The translations under genes were made by a program, and so were the position numbers. The notes under the pieces were generated by a model. The model worked only from the letters and a program-made list of their open reading frames with translations. It had not been told where the DNA came from and did not search any database. Shown piece after piece: positions 18,767 through 27,411 of a stretch of 64,000 nucleotides of DNA. This DNA comes from Paraburkholderia ginsengisoli NBRC 100965 (GTDB lineage Bacteria; Pseudomonadota; Gammaproteobacteria; Burkholderiales; Burkholderiaceae): positions 372,001 through 436,000 of the forward strand of contig NZ_BBJF01000006.1 of assembly GCF_000739735.1 (NCBI RefSeq), in the 5' to 3' direction. The stretch's first letter is position 1. Each line of letters opens with the position of its first letter.

Positions 18767-19633
18767 TCACGCCAGTTCGAGAAAGCGCGCGAGACACGGA
18801 TTGCGATTGGCCGGCGACCACGCCAGCACCTGCTCGATCAACGGCGCGTCGATCAGCGGCCTGAACACCACGCCCGCGAGCTGTGCCTTGCGCATCGACG
18901 ACGGCACCAGCGCGACGCCCACGCCTTCATCGACGAGACTCAGCACGGTCTGCTGCAATTGCACTTCGAAGCGGATATCCGGCTCGAAGCCGCCCGAGCG
19001 GCAATGTTCGAGAATGGTCGCACGCAGACTCGGCGCGACTTCTTCGGACGCGAGCACGAACGGCTCGCCCGCCAGTTGCCCGATCTTCAGACGCCGCGTG
19101 CGGGCACGCGGATGACTGCGCGACAGCGCTACGCACAACGGCTCGCTGAGGATCGTGCGCGTGGCGAGCGCCTTGTCGGGCACGTTCGGGAACATGATGG
19201 CCGCGTCGATCTGCCCGGTAAGCACCTGGGCGGCCAGATCGTTCGAGACGACCTCGCGCAGATTCAGCGCGACCTCCGGATACGCGACGCCGAAAGCCCG
19301 CGCATAGCCAGGCACAACGCTATACGCCGAGCACATCGTGAAGCCGATCGACAGCTTGCCGGCGCCGCCGTGCGCGGCCGCTTGCGCGTTGCTGACCGCC
19401 TGCTCCAGCGACGCGAGAATCGCCTTCGCGTCGGCGTAGAAACGCTCACCGGCCGCGGTCAACGTGACACTGCGCGGGCTGCGCTCGATCAACGTGACGC
19501 CGAGGCTTGCTTCCAGCGCTGCGAGCTGCCGGCTCAACGGCGGCTGCGACAAATTCAGGCGCGCCGCCGCGCGGCCGAAATGGCGCATCTCGGCCAGCGT
19601 CACGAAGTAGCGCAGCGGCTTGATGTCGATCAC
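18767..19633 (-). CDS. LysR-family transcriptional regulator
   Basis: A 288-residue LTTR. The winged HTH is at residues ~1-60 (RYFVTLAEMRHFGRAAARLNLSQPPLSRQ), with the substrate-binding domain after ~90 (KLSIGFTMCSAYSVVPGYARAF). The RLNLSQPPLSRQ form is typical of CatR/BenM-like regulators of catabolic genes. It is divergent from the AEC transporter at 19766, with 132 bp between the starts, and is the likely regulator of that gene. Confidence 0.9.
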   Translation of the reverse strand: MIDIKPLRYFVTLAEMRHFGRAAARLNLSQPPLSRQLAALEASLGVTLIERSPRSVTLTAAGERFYADAKAILASLEQAVSNAQAAAHGGAGKLSIGFTMCSAYSVVPGYARAFGVAYPEVALNLREVVSNDLAAQVLTGQIDAAIMFPNVPDKALATRTILSEPLCVALSRSHPRARTRRLKIGQLAGEPFVLASEEVAPSLRATILEHCRSGGFEPDIRFEVQLQQTVLSLVDEGVGVALVPSSMRKAQLAGVVFRPLIDAPLIEQVLAWSPANRNPCLARFLELA

Positions 19634-19765
19634 AATGCACTCCCGTTAGAAGGCGATAAGTGACGATGCAAAAAAGGTATTGTCGAAGCCATAAAACAGT
19701 ATTGGATTGTATCAACGCAAGCCACTACGCTGGCGGGTCGTCGTCCGCTCACACTTCCTGCACCG
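19634..19765. promoter_or_regulatory. Divergent LysR/AEC promoter region
   Basis: This 132-base spacer is AT-rich compared with its flanks. It carries the repeated element GTATTG (about 19677 and 19698) around ATAAAACAGTATTGG, and several T-N11-A arrangements, the loose signature of LTTR binding sites. I infer that the LysR protein binds here; the exact box is not certain. Confidence 0.4.
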
Positions 19766-20710
19766 ATGTTAGCCACCCTCGAGATTCTGCTTCCCGTCTT
19801 CGGCCTGATTTTCGCGGGCTTCGCGTGCCGCAAGCGCGGCGTGCTCGGTCCGAACTCGGCGTCGGAACTGAATCGCTTCGTGGTCTGGCTCGCGTTGCCC
19901 GCGCTGCTGTTCGACACGATGGCGCACGCGACCTGGCGGCAGTTGTATCAACCGGCTTTCGTCGCGACGTTTTCGATTGCATGCGTCAGCGTGTTTCTCC
20001 TGATCCTCGCGACGCGTTTGCTGAGCGGCCGGCATCTCGCCGACGCCAGTGTCGATGCGATTGCCGCGTCGTATCCGAACACCGGCTACATCGGCTTTCC
20101 GCTCGGCATGATCGCGTTCGGCCAGGCGAGCCTGACGCCGACTACGATCGCGACGATCCTGGTCGCGTGCGTGCTGTTCGCGTTCGCGATCGTGCTGATC
20201 GAGATCGGCTTGCAGACCGAGCGAGCGCCGCACAAGCTCGGCCTGAAAGTGCTGGGCTCGCTTGCGCGCAATCCGCTGATCGTGTCGCCGCTGGCGGGCG
20301 TGCTGTTCGCGAGCCTGCACGTCGCGATGCCGGCTAGCGCGGAGACGTTTCTGAAACTGCTGGCCGGCGCGGCGAGTCCGTGCGCGCTGGTGAGCCTCGG
20401 CCTGTTCCTCGCTGAAAAGCGCCCAACCGAGACCGGCGCGGGCGGCATCTCGCTGCTGCTGACCGGCGTCAAGCTGCTAATGCAGCCCGCGCTGACGTGG
20501 TGGCTCGCGGCGCGCGTGTTCGGCCTCTCGCCGATGCTGGTCGAGATGGCGGTCGTGCTGGCCGCATTGCCGACCGGCACCGGGCCCTTCATGCTGGCCG
20601 AGTTCTACCGGCGCGAGGCGCACATCACGTCGCGGACGATTTTGCTGTCGACGGTGGGGTCGGTGGTGACGTTGTCGGTGTTGCTGCTGGTGATGGGGCA
20701 TCGCACCTGA
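19766..20710 (+). CDS. AEC-family transporter (auxin efflux carrier/MdcF-like)
   Basis: A 314-residue inner-membrane protein with ten hydrophobic helices. LEILLPVFGLIFAGFACRKRGVL is the family N-terminus, and SYPNTGYIGFPLG is the conserved N-T-G-Y/F-x-G-x-P-L motif in the middle of the first half. The C-terminal half mirrors it (VLAALPTGTGPFMLAEFY). Bacterial AEC proteins move malonate, malate or other small carboxylates, or auxin-like acids; the substrate here is not known. It is divergent from its likely LysR regulator. Confidence 0.87.
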   Translation: MLATLEILLPVFGLIFAGFACRKRGVLGPNSASELNRFVVWLALPALLFDTMAHATWRQLYQPAFVATFSIACVSVFLLILATRLLSGRHLADASVDAIAASYPNTGYIGFPLGMIAFGQASLTPTTIATILVACVLFAFAIVLIEIGLQTERAPHKLGLKVLGSLARNPLIVSPLAGVLFASLHVAMPASAETFLKLLAGAASPCALVSLGLFLAEKRPTETGAGGISLLLTGVKLLMQPALTWWLAARVFGLSPMLVEMAVVLAALPTGTGPFMLAEFYRREAHITSRTILLSTVGSVVTLSVLLLVMGHRT

Positions 20711-20798
20711 GGCGATAAGTCCATCTCAACCCTCACCTCGCCCCCGGCACGCAGCTCTGCGACAACCCGCGCCTCGCGCTATCCTTCGCACACGGACC

Positions 20799-21677
20799 GT
20801 GCCGGTCCGCGATCCCGATACGCGAAGCGCGACCCGACCCGCCGTGCCCAAAGCCCGCCCACCCGAACTCCACGACGACGCCGACGCCCGCTCCCTTGCG
20901 CGGCACTATCCGCGTGGGCTGCGCATCGATCCGCACTCGCATACGTGGGCGCAGGTGCTGTATGCGGTATCGGGCGTGATGTGGGTCGAGGCCGGCCGCG
21001 AAGCGCTCGTCGTGCCGCCCCAGCGCGCGGTCTGGCTGCCGGCCGGCACGCTTCACTCGATCCACATGATGAGCGAAGTGGAGATGCGCAATCTCTATCT
21101 GCACGAACGCAATGTCGGCCATCTGAGCCGGCGCAGCGACGTGTTCGAAGTCAACGGGTTGCTGCGCGAGCTCATCACGTCGATTGCCGAATACGAGCGC
21201 ACCCACGCGCGCGATCAGGGCTATCTCGACGCCGCGTACCGTCTCGCGATGCTGGAGCTTTCGCACGCGCCGCGCTCGTCGCTGCGCATCGCGCTGCCCG
21301 ACGCGTCGGACCGGCGGCTCGAAGCGCTATGCCGCGCGGTGATCGACAATCCATCGAACGCGATCAGCTTCGAGCAGCACGCGGCGTCGGTCGGCGCAAG
21401 CGTGCGCACGCTCGCGCGGCTCTTCACACGTGAACTCGGCGTCGGCTTCGCGGAATGGCGGCGTCAGGTGCAACTGGCGGTGGCCGTGTCGGGCCTCGCC
21501 GAAGGACGCTCCGTGAGCAGCATCGCGCGCTCGCTTGGATTCCAGCCGAGCAGCTTCAGCGATATGTTCCGGCGCGAACTGGGCGCGGCGCCGAGTGGCT
21601 TCGATCCGGGCGGCACGTTGAGCGAGGCGGGGGGCGAGAGGCCAGTGGAAGAGGCGATGCAGAACCGCCAGCGCTGA
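20799..21677 (+). CDS. AraC-family regulator with N-terminal cupin domain
   Basis: A protein of up to 292 residues with a GTG start at 20799. A cupin sensor occupies residues ~40-110 (RIDPHSHTWAQVLYAVSGVMWVEAG, then VVPPQRAVWLPAGTLHS). The C-terminal AraC domain carries two HTHs (ISFEQHAASVGASVRTLARLFTREL and SVSSIARSLGFQPSSFSDMFRREL). The N-terminal ~30 residues are proline-rich and may not be translated; a later start is possible. The last ~25 residues after the HTH are non-conserved. It shares its architecture with the AraC gene at 10191. Confidence 0.83.
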   Translation: MPVRDPDTRSATRPAVPKARPPELHDDADARSLARHYPRGLRIDPHSHTWAQVLYAVSGVMWVEAGREALVVPPQRAVWLPAGTLHSIHMMSEVEMRNLYLHERNVGHLSRRSDVFEVNGLLRELITSIAEYERTHARDQGYLDAAYRLAMLELSHAPRSSLRIALPDASDRRLEALCRAVIDNPSNAISFEQHAASVGASVRTLARLFTRELGVGFAEWRRQVQLAVAVSGLAEGRSVSSIARSLGFQPSSFSDMFRRELGAAPSGFDPGGTLSEAGGERPVEEAMQNRQR

Positions 21678-21678
21678 A

Positions 21679-21708
21679 GCAGAGGCAGAGGCAGAGGCAG
21701 AGGCAGAA
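21679..21708. repeat. Hexanucleotide tandem repeat (GCAGAG)n
   Basis: Four perfect GCAGAG copies (21679-21702) plus a fifth with one change lie one base after the stop codon of the AraC gene. A change in copy number would not alter that protein. It is a simple-sequence repeat of the kind that varies by slippage. Confidence 0.8.
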
Positions 21709-21852
21709 GAAGCCTTGACGCACGTATCGCGCACCCCGAGCGAGCCTTGTCCGAAATTCGAAAGCCCTTGTCCTGACGCCCGCATCCCCGTCACCTAGAC
21801 TACGCTCATCGCACTGCACGACGCAGCGCCATTCCGACCGGAGCGACATACG

Positions 21853-22818
21853 ATGAAAGCGATCCAGTTCAAGTCTTTCGGCACCCCCGATGTACTCGAC
21901 TACGTCGAGCTGCCGACGCCGCAAGCCGATGCCGGCAACGCCGTCGTGCGAATCATGGCGGCCTCGGTGAATCCGAGCGACGTCAAGAACGTGGCCGGAC
22001 ATTTCGAGCATACGGTCTTGCCGCGCACGCCGGGCCGCGACTTCAGCGGCGTGGTGGTCGACGGTCCGCCGTCATGGCTCGACGCCGACGTGTGGGGCAC
22101 CGGCGGAGACATCGGCTTCACGCGCGATGGCACGCACGCGGAGTTCATCAAGGTTCCGCTCGCGGCACTGGCGCGCAAACCCGGCACGCTCAGCCACGCG
22201 GAAGCCTCCGCGATCGGCGTGAACTTCGTGGTCGCCTGGCTCGGCACCGTCGAATACGCGCAACTGCTGGCGGGCGAAACCATTGCGGTGATCGGCGCGG
22301 GCGGCGGCGTCGGCGGCGCGGTGGCGCAGATCGCTAAAGCGCGCGGCGCGCGCGTGATCGCGGTGGACCGCCATCCGCTCGACGCGAACATGCCGGCGGG
22401 CCGCCTCGTCGACGACTACGTGGCGTTCGACGACCACGTCACCGAACGACTGCGCGAGCTGACCGGCGGCGCGGGCGCGGACGTGGTGTACGACACGGTG
22501 GGCGGGGTCGCGTTCGAGACCGCGCTGAGTCTCGTCAAACGACGCGGCCGGGTGCTGGAAATCAGCGCGACCGGCAAGCGCCGCGTCGAATTCGATCTGA
22601 TCGACTTCTATCACAACGAGACCCAATTGCTCGGCGTGGATAGCGCGAAGCTGGGCGTCGCGGAATCGGCGCCGCTGATGACGGCGCTGGTCGAAGGCTT
22701 CGAAAGCGGCAAGCTGAGCGGGCCGGCCATCGCGCAGGAATTTGCGCTCGCAGAGGCGCGCGCGGCCTATCAGGCCGTGGCCGGCGGCACGCGTGGCCGC
22801 GTCGTCATCCGCATGTGA
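21853..22818 (+). CDS. Zinc-independent MDR oxidoreductase (quinone oxidoreductase-like)
   Basis: A 321-residue protein of the medium-chain dehydrogenase/reductase superfamily. MKAIQFKSFGTPDVLDYVELP and VNPSDVKNVAGHF are the GroES-like N-terminal half of the QOR subgroup. VIGAGGGVGGAVAQIAKARGARVIAVDR is the NAD(P)H Rossmann motif, and VVYDTVGGVAFETALSLVKRRGRVLEI completes it. The cysteine/histidine zinc ligands of alcohol dehydrogenases are absent. It probably reduces quinones or enones with NADPH. It is followed 35 bases later by a small XapX protein. Confidence 0.88.
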   Translation: MKAIQFKSFGTPDVLDYVELPTPQADAGNAVVRIMAASVNPSDVKNVAGHFEHTVLPRTPGRDFSGVVVDGPPSWLDADVWGTGGDIGFTRDGTHAEFIKVPLAALARKPGTLSHAEASAIGVNFVVAWLGTVEYAQLLAGETIAVIGAGGGVGGAVAQIAKARGARVIAVDRHPLDANMPAGRLVDDYVAFDDHVTERLRELTGGAGADVVYDTVGGVAFETALSLVKRRGRVLEISATGKRRVEFDLIDFYHNETQLLGVDSAKLGVAESAPLMTALVEGFESGKLSGPAIAQEFALAEARAAYQAVAGGTRGRVVIRM

Positions 22819-22852
22819 GCGCCGTCCGGCCACTCGAGGAAGGACAACCGAC

Positions 22853-23029
22853 ATGAAAGCGTATCTGGTCTCGCTCGCCGCCGGGGTGGTGGTCGGGCTG
22901 CTCTACAGCGTCTTGGAAGTGAAGTCGCCCGCGCCGCCCACCGTCGCGCTGGTCGGACTGCTCGGCATGCTCGGCGGAGAACACGTGATTCCGCTCGTGC
23001 GGACGTGGCTCGCGTCGGGCATTCATTGA
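22853..23029 (+). CDS. XapX domain-containing small membrane protein
   Basis: This 58-residue protein starts MKAYLVSLAAGVVVGLLYSVLEVKSP and continues VALVGLLGMLGGEHVIP. These two hydrophobic segments with the S-P-A-P-P and G-x-L-G-x-x-x-G-E patterns are the XapX domain, a short membrane protein of unknown role in proteobacteria. It is close behind the oxidoreductase (35 bp) and probably in the same transcript. AAGGACA at 22840-22846 is a usable ribosome binding site. Confidence 0.82.
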   Translation: MKAYLVSLAAGVVVGLLYSVLEVKSPAPPTVALVGLLGMLGGEHVIPLVRTWLASGIH

Positions 23030-23158
23030 CGCGCCTGCTGCCGACTCTGCCGACCCGCCCTTTTCTCCATCGCCGCAGCACGCGCGAGGCACGCTAAGAT
23101 TGAGCCCGCGAGCCGGCGCACGGCCCGGCGACCATCAAGCAATGCCTCGGAGAATTGG

Positions 23159-23737
23159 ATGTCTGCAGAATATGAAGTGCATGGTCCGCACGACCATGCT
23201 GTCGAACACGCCGGCCGCCACGACGCGGACCCGTTTGCGAGCCGCATGGCCGTGATGACGGCGATCCTCGCGACGATCGGCGCGCTGTGCGCGTATCAGA
23301 GCGGCAACAGCGAAAACCTGGCGCTGTTCTACAAGAACGAAGCCGCGATCAAGAAGACCGAAGCGTCGAACCAGTGGAACTACTATCAGGCCAAGGGCGA
23401 AAAGCAGAATCTCGCCGAACTGGGCGCGGCGCTGTCGGCCGGCAATAGCGACGCTCACGCCAAGTTCCTCGCCGACGTCGACAAGTACACGCAGCAGAAA
23501 GCGCCGATCCGCGAGAAGGCCGAAGCGATCGAAAAGGAAGTCGTGGACAATGACAACCGCAGCGAAGCGCTGCTGCATGGGCATCATCGCTGGGCACAGG
23601 CCACGCTGCTGATCCAGGTCGCGATTGCATTGAGCGCGATCACCTTGCTGACCCGCAAGAACTGGCTGCGCAATCTGTCGTTCGGCGTCGCGGCGGCGGG
23701 TGTGCTGACCGCGGCCTTCGCTTTTTTCGGGGCGTGA
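23159..23737 (+). CDS. DUF4337-family protein
   Basis: A 192-residue protein. After a His-rich start, RMAVMTAILATIGALCAYQSG is a membrane helix; SNQWNYYQAKGEKQNLAELG and YTQQKAPIREKAEAIEKE are the conserved helical middle; two more helices follow near the C-terminus (LIQVAIALSAITLLTRKNW and LSFGVAAAGVLTAAFAFFG). This order and the SNQWNYYQAK signature are those of DUF4337, a membrane-anchored family without an assigned function. It is likely anchored by three helices with a periplasmic or cytoplasmic coiled middle. Confidence 0.83.
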   Translation: MSAEYEVHGPHDHAVEHAGRHDADPFASRMAVMTAILATIGALCAYQSGNSENLALFYKNEAAIKKTEASNQWNYYQAKGEKQNLAELGAALSAGNSDAHAKFLADVDKYTQQKAPIREKAEAIEKEVVDNDNRSEALLHGHHRWAQATLLIQVAIALSAITLLTRKNWLRNLSFGVAAAGVLTAAFAFFGA

Positions 23738-23812
23738 ATTTCAAACTGGCATCCGCCGGCGCGCGCATCGATTCACCGCGTGACGCCGCCGGTCCGCAAT
23801 CGGGAGTGTCGT

Positions 23813-24430
23813 ATGGTTGATGGCTCCGCAGTTCTCGGCGTGTTCTCGGTGTACATCGCCGGCGTGGTGATCCCCGGGCCGAATTTCGTGGCCGTCGCGC
23901 ACAAGGCCGCGTCGGCCACGCGCCTCGAAGCGCTCGCGGTGGTCGCAGGCATCGTGCTGGTCAATCTGTTCTGGGCGAGTTGCGCGATCCTCGGCGTCGG
24001 CATCGTGTTCGCCGCGTTCCCGTGGCTCGCGCTCGCGGTCAAGGTGGCCGGCGCCGCGTATCTGATCTGGTTCGGCGGACGTCTGATCGTCAATGCGTCG
24101 GCCGGCAAACCGGCCGCCACGGTGCCCGCGCCCGCGGGCGGCTTCCGGCAAGCGTTCGCGCAAGGCTTCGCGACCAACATCGCGAATCCGAAATCGATGG
24201 CATTCTTCGCCGCCGTGTTCTCGTCGGCCGCGCCCGCACATGTGAGCGTCGGCACCTTTGCCGCGATGCTCGGCATGGTGTGCGTCGTCGCGGGAAGCTG
24301 GTACAGCTTCGTCGCGCTGACGCTGTCGCATGCCCGCATCGCGGCAGCGTATCGCGGCTGCAAGGCGTGGGCCGATCGCGTATGCGGCGGGTTGATCGTC
24401 GCGTTGGGTGTGCGGCAGTTGATTCGCTGA
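23813..24430 (+). CDS. LysE-family translocator (RhtB-like exporter)
   Basis: A 205-residue inner-membrane protein with six hydrophobic helices. IPGPNFVAVAHKAASATRLEAL carries the G-P-N motif and following basic loop of LysE/RhtB exporters, and QGFATNIANPKSMAFFAAVFS is the second family signature (N-P-K). Members export amino acids such as lysine, threonine or homoserine lactone; specificity is unknown. ATG 23813 follows GGGAG at 23802-23806. Confidence 0.87.
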   Translation: MVDGSAVLGVFSVYIAGVVIPGPNFVAVAHKAASATRLEALAVVAGIVLVNLFWASCAILGVGIVFAAFPWLALAVKVAGAAYLIWFGGRLIVNASAGKPAATVPAPAGGFRQAFAQGFATNIANPKSMAFFAAVFSSAAPAHVSVGTFAAMLGMVCVVAGSWYSFVALTLSHARIAAAYRGCKAWADRVCGGLIVALGVRQLIR

Positions 24431-24463
24431 CCCGCTCGCCGACGGTTCAATCGGTTCGATGTT

Positions 24464-25738
24464 TCAATGTGCGAGGCCGCGCGCGCGTTCGAGCAGCAGG
24501 TCGCGCTCGCGCGCATTGCGCGTCATCGCGGCGGCGCGTTCGAACTCGGCGCGCGCTTCGTCCACGCGTCCGAGTTTCACCAGCAGGTCGCCGCGCACGC
24601 TGGGCAGCCAGTGATAGTTCGCGAGCGCCGCATCGGCGGCGAGCGCGTCGACGATCTCCAGACCCGCTGCCGGTCCGAACGCCATACCCACCGCCACCGC
24701 GCGATTCAACTCGACCACCGGCGACGGCGCCACCTGCGCGAGCGCGTCGTACAACGCGACGATCTGCGCCCAATCGGTCTCTTCGGCGCGGCGCGCACGC
24801 GCATGGCACGCGGCCAGCGCGGCCTGCAATGCATATGGACCGCTCGCGCCGCCCAATGCGTGCGAATGGCCGAGCGCGGCGAGCCCGCGGCGAATCAGCA
24901 GCGGGTCCCAGCGGCTGCGGTCCTGATCGAGCAGCAGCACCGGCCGGCCCTGCGCGTCAGCGCGAGCATGCGTGCGCGACGCCTGAATCTCCATCAACGC
25001 GACGAGGCCGTGCACCTCGCTTTCATCGGGCACGAGCCCGCTGAGTACGCGGCCGAGCCGCAACGCTTCCTCGCATAGCGCCGGGCGCATCCAGTCGTCG
25101 CCGGCCGTGGCCGAATAGCCTTCGTTGAAAATCAGGTAGATCACCTGCAACACCGACGCGAGGCGCGGCGCGCGCGCGTCGGCTTGCGGCACTTCGAACG
25201 GCACCTTGGCGGCGGACAGCGTGCGCTTGGCCCGCACGATCCGTTGCGCGATGGTCGGCTCGGGCACGAGGAACGCGCGCGCGATTTCCTCGGTCGTGAG
25301 GCCGCCGAGCAGGCGCAGCGTGAGCGCGACGCGCGCATCGGTCGACAGCACCGGATGGCACGCGGTGAACACCAGCCGCAGCAGATCGTCGCCGATGTCG
25401 TCGGCGCGCGCGGCATCGAGTGACTCGACGAAATCCGGCACGACGTGCGCCTCGCGCGCGTCGAGATCGTGGCCCAGCTCCTCGCGCTTGCGGGCATGCA
25501 ACGCTTCCTGGCGCAAGCGGTCGAGCGCACGGTTCTTCGCGGTCGCCATCAGCCACGCTCCGGGATTGTCGGGCACGCCCGCGTCGGGCCAGTGTTCGAG
25601 CGCCGCGACCAACGCGTCCTGCGCGAGCTCTTCGGCGAGCCCGACGTCGCGCACGATCCGCGCGACGTGGGCGATGACCTTGGCGGACTCGATCCGCCAG
25701 ACTGCCTCGATGGCACGGTGGGTGGCCTGAGTCGTCAC
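24464..25738 (-). CDS. ECF42-type RNA polymerase sigma factor with C-terminal extension
   Basis: A 424-residue sigma factor with a GTG start. Sigma region 2 is at ~10-75 (VGLAEELAQDALVAALEHWP, NPGAWLMATAKNRALDRLR), and region 4 at ~130-185 (RLLGGLTTEEIARAFLVPEPTIAQRIVRAKR). A long helical extension follows (NEGYSATAGDDWMRPALCEEALRLGR and TPR-like repeats). This architecture without an anti-sigma factor, next to YCII/DGPF proteins, is the ECF42 group. It is the last gene of a five-gene minus-strand operon; the VOC gene ends four bases before its start. How its activity is controlled is not settled; the extension is thought to matter in related proteins. Confidence 0.9.
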   Translation of the reverse strand: MTTQATHRAIEAVWRIESAKVIAHVARIVRDVGLAEELAQDALVAALEHWPDAGVPDNPGAWLMATAKNRALDRLRQEALHARKREELGHDLDAREAHVVPDFVESLDAARADDIGDDLLRLVFTACHPVLSTDARVALTLRLLGGLTTEEIARAFLVPEPTIAQRIVRAKRTLSAAKVPFEVPQADARAPRLASVLQVIYLIFNEGYSATAGDDWMRPALCEEALRLGRVLSGLVPDESEVHGLVALMEIQASRTHARADAQGRPVLLLDQDRSRWDPLLIRRGLAALGHSHALGGASGPYALQAALAACHARARRAEETDWAQIVALYDALAQVAPSPVVELNRAVAVGMAFGPAAGLEIVDALAADAALANYHWLPSVRGDLLVKLGRVDEARAEFERAAAMTRNARERDLLLERARGLAH

Positions 25739-25742
25739 GGCC

Positions 25743-26156
25743 TCAACCCGCTCCCGCTGACTGCGCGTGCGGGTCCATGTAGATCAGCTCCCAGATATGG
25801 CCGTCGATATCCTCGAAGCCGTGTCCGTACATGAAGCCGTAGTCCTGCGGCGCGCGCGGCACCGTGCCGCCAGCGGCGAGCGCTTTGGCGACCAGCGCGT
25901 CCACCTCGCCGCGGCTCTCGCACGACAAACCCAGCAGCGCCTCGGTGCTTTCCTTCGGATTGCAGAGCGACTTGCGCGTGAAGGACTTGAAGAGGTCTTT
26001 GACCAGCAGCATCGCGTAGAGGTTTTCGCCGAGGATCAGACAGGCCGCCTGCTCATTGGTGAATTGCGGCTCGAAACTGAAGCCGATCGTGCTGAAGAAG
26101 GCCTTCGACCGTTCGAGATCGTCGACAGCGAGATTCACGTAAATCTGCTTGTGCAT
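25743..26156 (-). CDS. VOC/glyoxalase-superfamily protein
   Basis: A 137-residue protein of the vicinal oxygen chelate fold. HKQIYVNLAVDDLERSKAFFSTIGF is the first beta-alpha-beta unit, and GFMYGHGFEDIDGHIWELIYMDP the last, with the conserved GH.W.. end. It resembles the small VOC proteins that travel with ECF42 and DGPF genes. ATG 26156 (MHKQIYV) is preferred; ATG 26168 is also in frame. It lies between SRPBCC and the sigma factor in one operon. No enzymatic activity can be assigned. Confidence 0.87.
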   Translation of the reverse strand: MHKQIYVNLAVDDLERSKAFFSTIGFSFEPQFTNEQAACLILGENLYAMLLVKDLFKSFTRKSLCNPKESTEALLGLSCESRGEVDALVAKALAAGGTVPRAPQDYGFMYGHGFEDIDGHIWELIYMDPHAQSAGAG

Positions 26157-26188
26157 GATGAAATCCATTCAACGTTTGCGCGCCGTTC

Positions 26189-26223
26189 AGTTCGGCTCAG
26201 TACGACTCGGCGCGGTTCGACTC
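26189..26223. repeat. Degenerate 10-bp direct repeats
   Basis: AGTTCGGCTC (26189), AGTACGACTC (26199) and GGTTCGACTC (26214) are three imperfect copies between the VOC and SRPBCC genes, the last touching the SRPBCC stop. They may be a remnant of duplicated sequence; no role is evident. Confidence 0.4.
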
Positions 26224-26749
26224 AACTGGCCTCGGCCAGCGTCTTCAGCTGGCTCAGCCCGTTTTCGAAGTCCTTGCCGACCAGCCGGTCCATGCTCACG
26301 AACACCTGCGCCAGCTTCGACAGGTAGGGCGCGGGACCGTGCATCTCCCAGGTGACTTCGGTGGCGTTGCCTTCCGGTTTCAACGTGAATTCGGCCATGT
26401 TGTGCGCTTCGAAGGGCGTGACGACATCGAGCTTCATCGTCACGTTTGCCGCTTCCTTCGTAGCGACGATTTCCATCTGCCCTTCGCCGAGCTTTTCGCC
26501 TTGCCACGCATAGCGCGCGCCTTTGCCGTCGGGCGTGCCGCTGTACGTGCCCTGCGCGGTGGGATCCTTGCGCAGAAACGGATTCCACAGATTGAATCGA
26601 TGCAAGTCGTCGATCAGCGCATAAACCCGCTCGGGCGGCGCCTGAATGCGCACGCTGCGTTCGATCCGGAAGCTGTCGGGCCGGGTCGCCGCGTAAGCGA
26701 GCAGCAGGGCCGCCGCCGCGAGCACGACGATCGGCAAATTCCTGAACAT
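26222..26749 (-). CDS. SRPBCC-family protein, membrane-anchored
   Basis: A 175-residue protein. Residues 1-22 (MFRNLPIVVLAAAALLLAYA) form a signal anchor. The rest is a START-like/SRPBCC fold with a ligand cavity: FRIERSVRIQAPPERVYALIDDLHRFNLWNPF is the typical start, and TEVTWEMHGPAPYLSKLAQVF the last long helix region. Polyketide-cyclase/AHSA1-type relatives bind hydrophobic molecules. It is the third gene of the ECF42 operon, 102 bases after the DGPF-type YCII gene. Function unknown. Confidence 0.84.
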   Translation of the reverse strand: MFRNLPIVVLAAAALLLAYAATRPDSFRIERSVRIQAPPERVYALIDDLHRFNLWNPFLRKDPTAQGTYSGTPDGKGARYAWQGEKLGEGQMEIVATKEAANVTMKLDVVTPFEAHNMAEFTLKPEGNATEVTWEMHGPAPYLSKLAQVFVSMDRLVGKDFENGLSQLKTLAEAS

Positions 26750-26851
26750 GATGGTTCCTTTCGGGAGCGTTGTTCGGCTCCATGCGGGATTCGCATGGGA
26801 GCGATGCTGGACGGTGCGACGGCGCGCGTATCGACACGCCCGGCTCAGGGC

Positions 26852-27265
26852 TCAGCGCCGAGACGCTTCCAGATCGCGGAACCGCTCCACCTCGGGACCG
26901 GGCTCGAAGTCGTCGAGTTCGAACAATTGCCGCACTTCGATTTCACCATCGGCCTGCTCGCCGAACGGCGCGGGAAAGCGGCGCGCCCATTCCATCGCTT
27001 CATCGCGCGAGCGCACCTGGATCAGCGTGTAGCCGGCAACCAGTTCCTTGCTCTCGGTGAACGGCCCGTCGACGACCGTGCGCTTGCCGCCGCTGTAGCG
27101 AATCCGCCAGCCTTTCGAACTCGGCTGCAAACCGGTGGCGTCGAGCAGCACGCCCGCCTTCGCGAGCTCTTCGTGGTACGCGCCCATCGCGGCCATCAGG
27201 GACGCTTCCGGCATCTCGCCCGCTTCGCTGGCGGCGGTCGCTTTAACCAGAATCATGAATCGCAT
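26852..27265 (-). CDS. YCII/DGPF-domain protein
   Basis: A 137-residue protein. MRFMILVKATAASEAGEMP is the family start, MGAYHEELAKAGVLLDATGLQPS follows, and RTVVDGPFTESKELVAGYTL contains the DGPF-type motif that names the group. YCII-fold proteins are ferredoxin-like, with catalytic His/Asp in some members. ATG 27265 follows AGGAG after a run of eight A-rich bases. It is the second gene of the ECF42 operon, and such proteins are the signature neighbours of ECF42 sigma factors. Confidence 0.88.
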   Translation of the reverse strand: MRFMILVKATAASEAGEMPEASLMAAMGAYHEELAKAGVLLDATGLQPSSKGWRIRYSGGKRTVVDGPFTESKELVAGYTLIQVRSRDEAMEWARRFPAPFGEQADGEIEVRQLFELDDFEPGPEVERFRDLEASRR

Positions 27266-27411
27266 CGCCGTTGCTCCTTTTTTTGTCGAGTGGAGAGCCG
27301 CGCACGATGGCCGGCTCTTACTCACACGACGAGCAATGCCGAGCGAGATCGACAGCGAGGCCGACGCCCCAGGGAAAACCCCGGCACTCTGCCTGGCGAT
27401 GCGCTGCCGCG

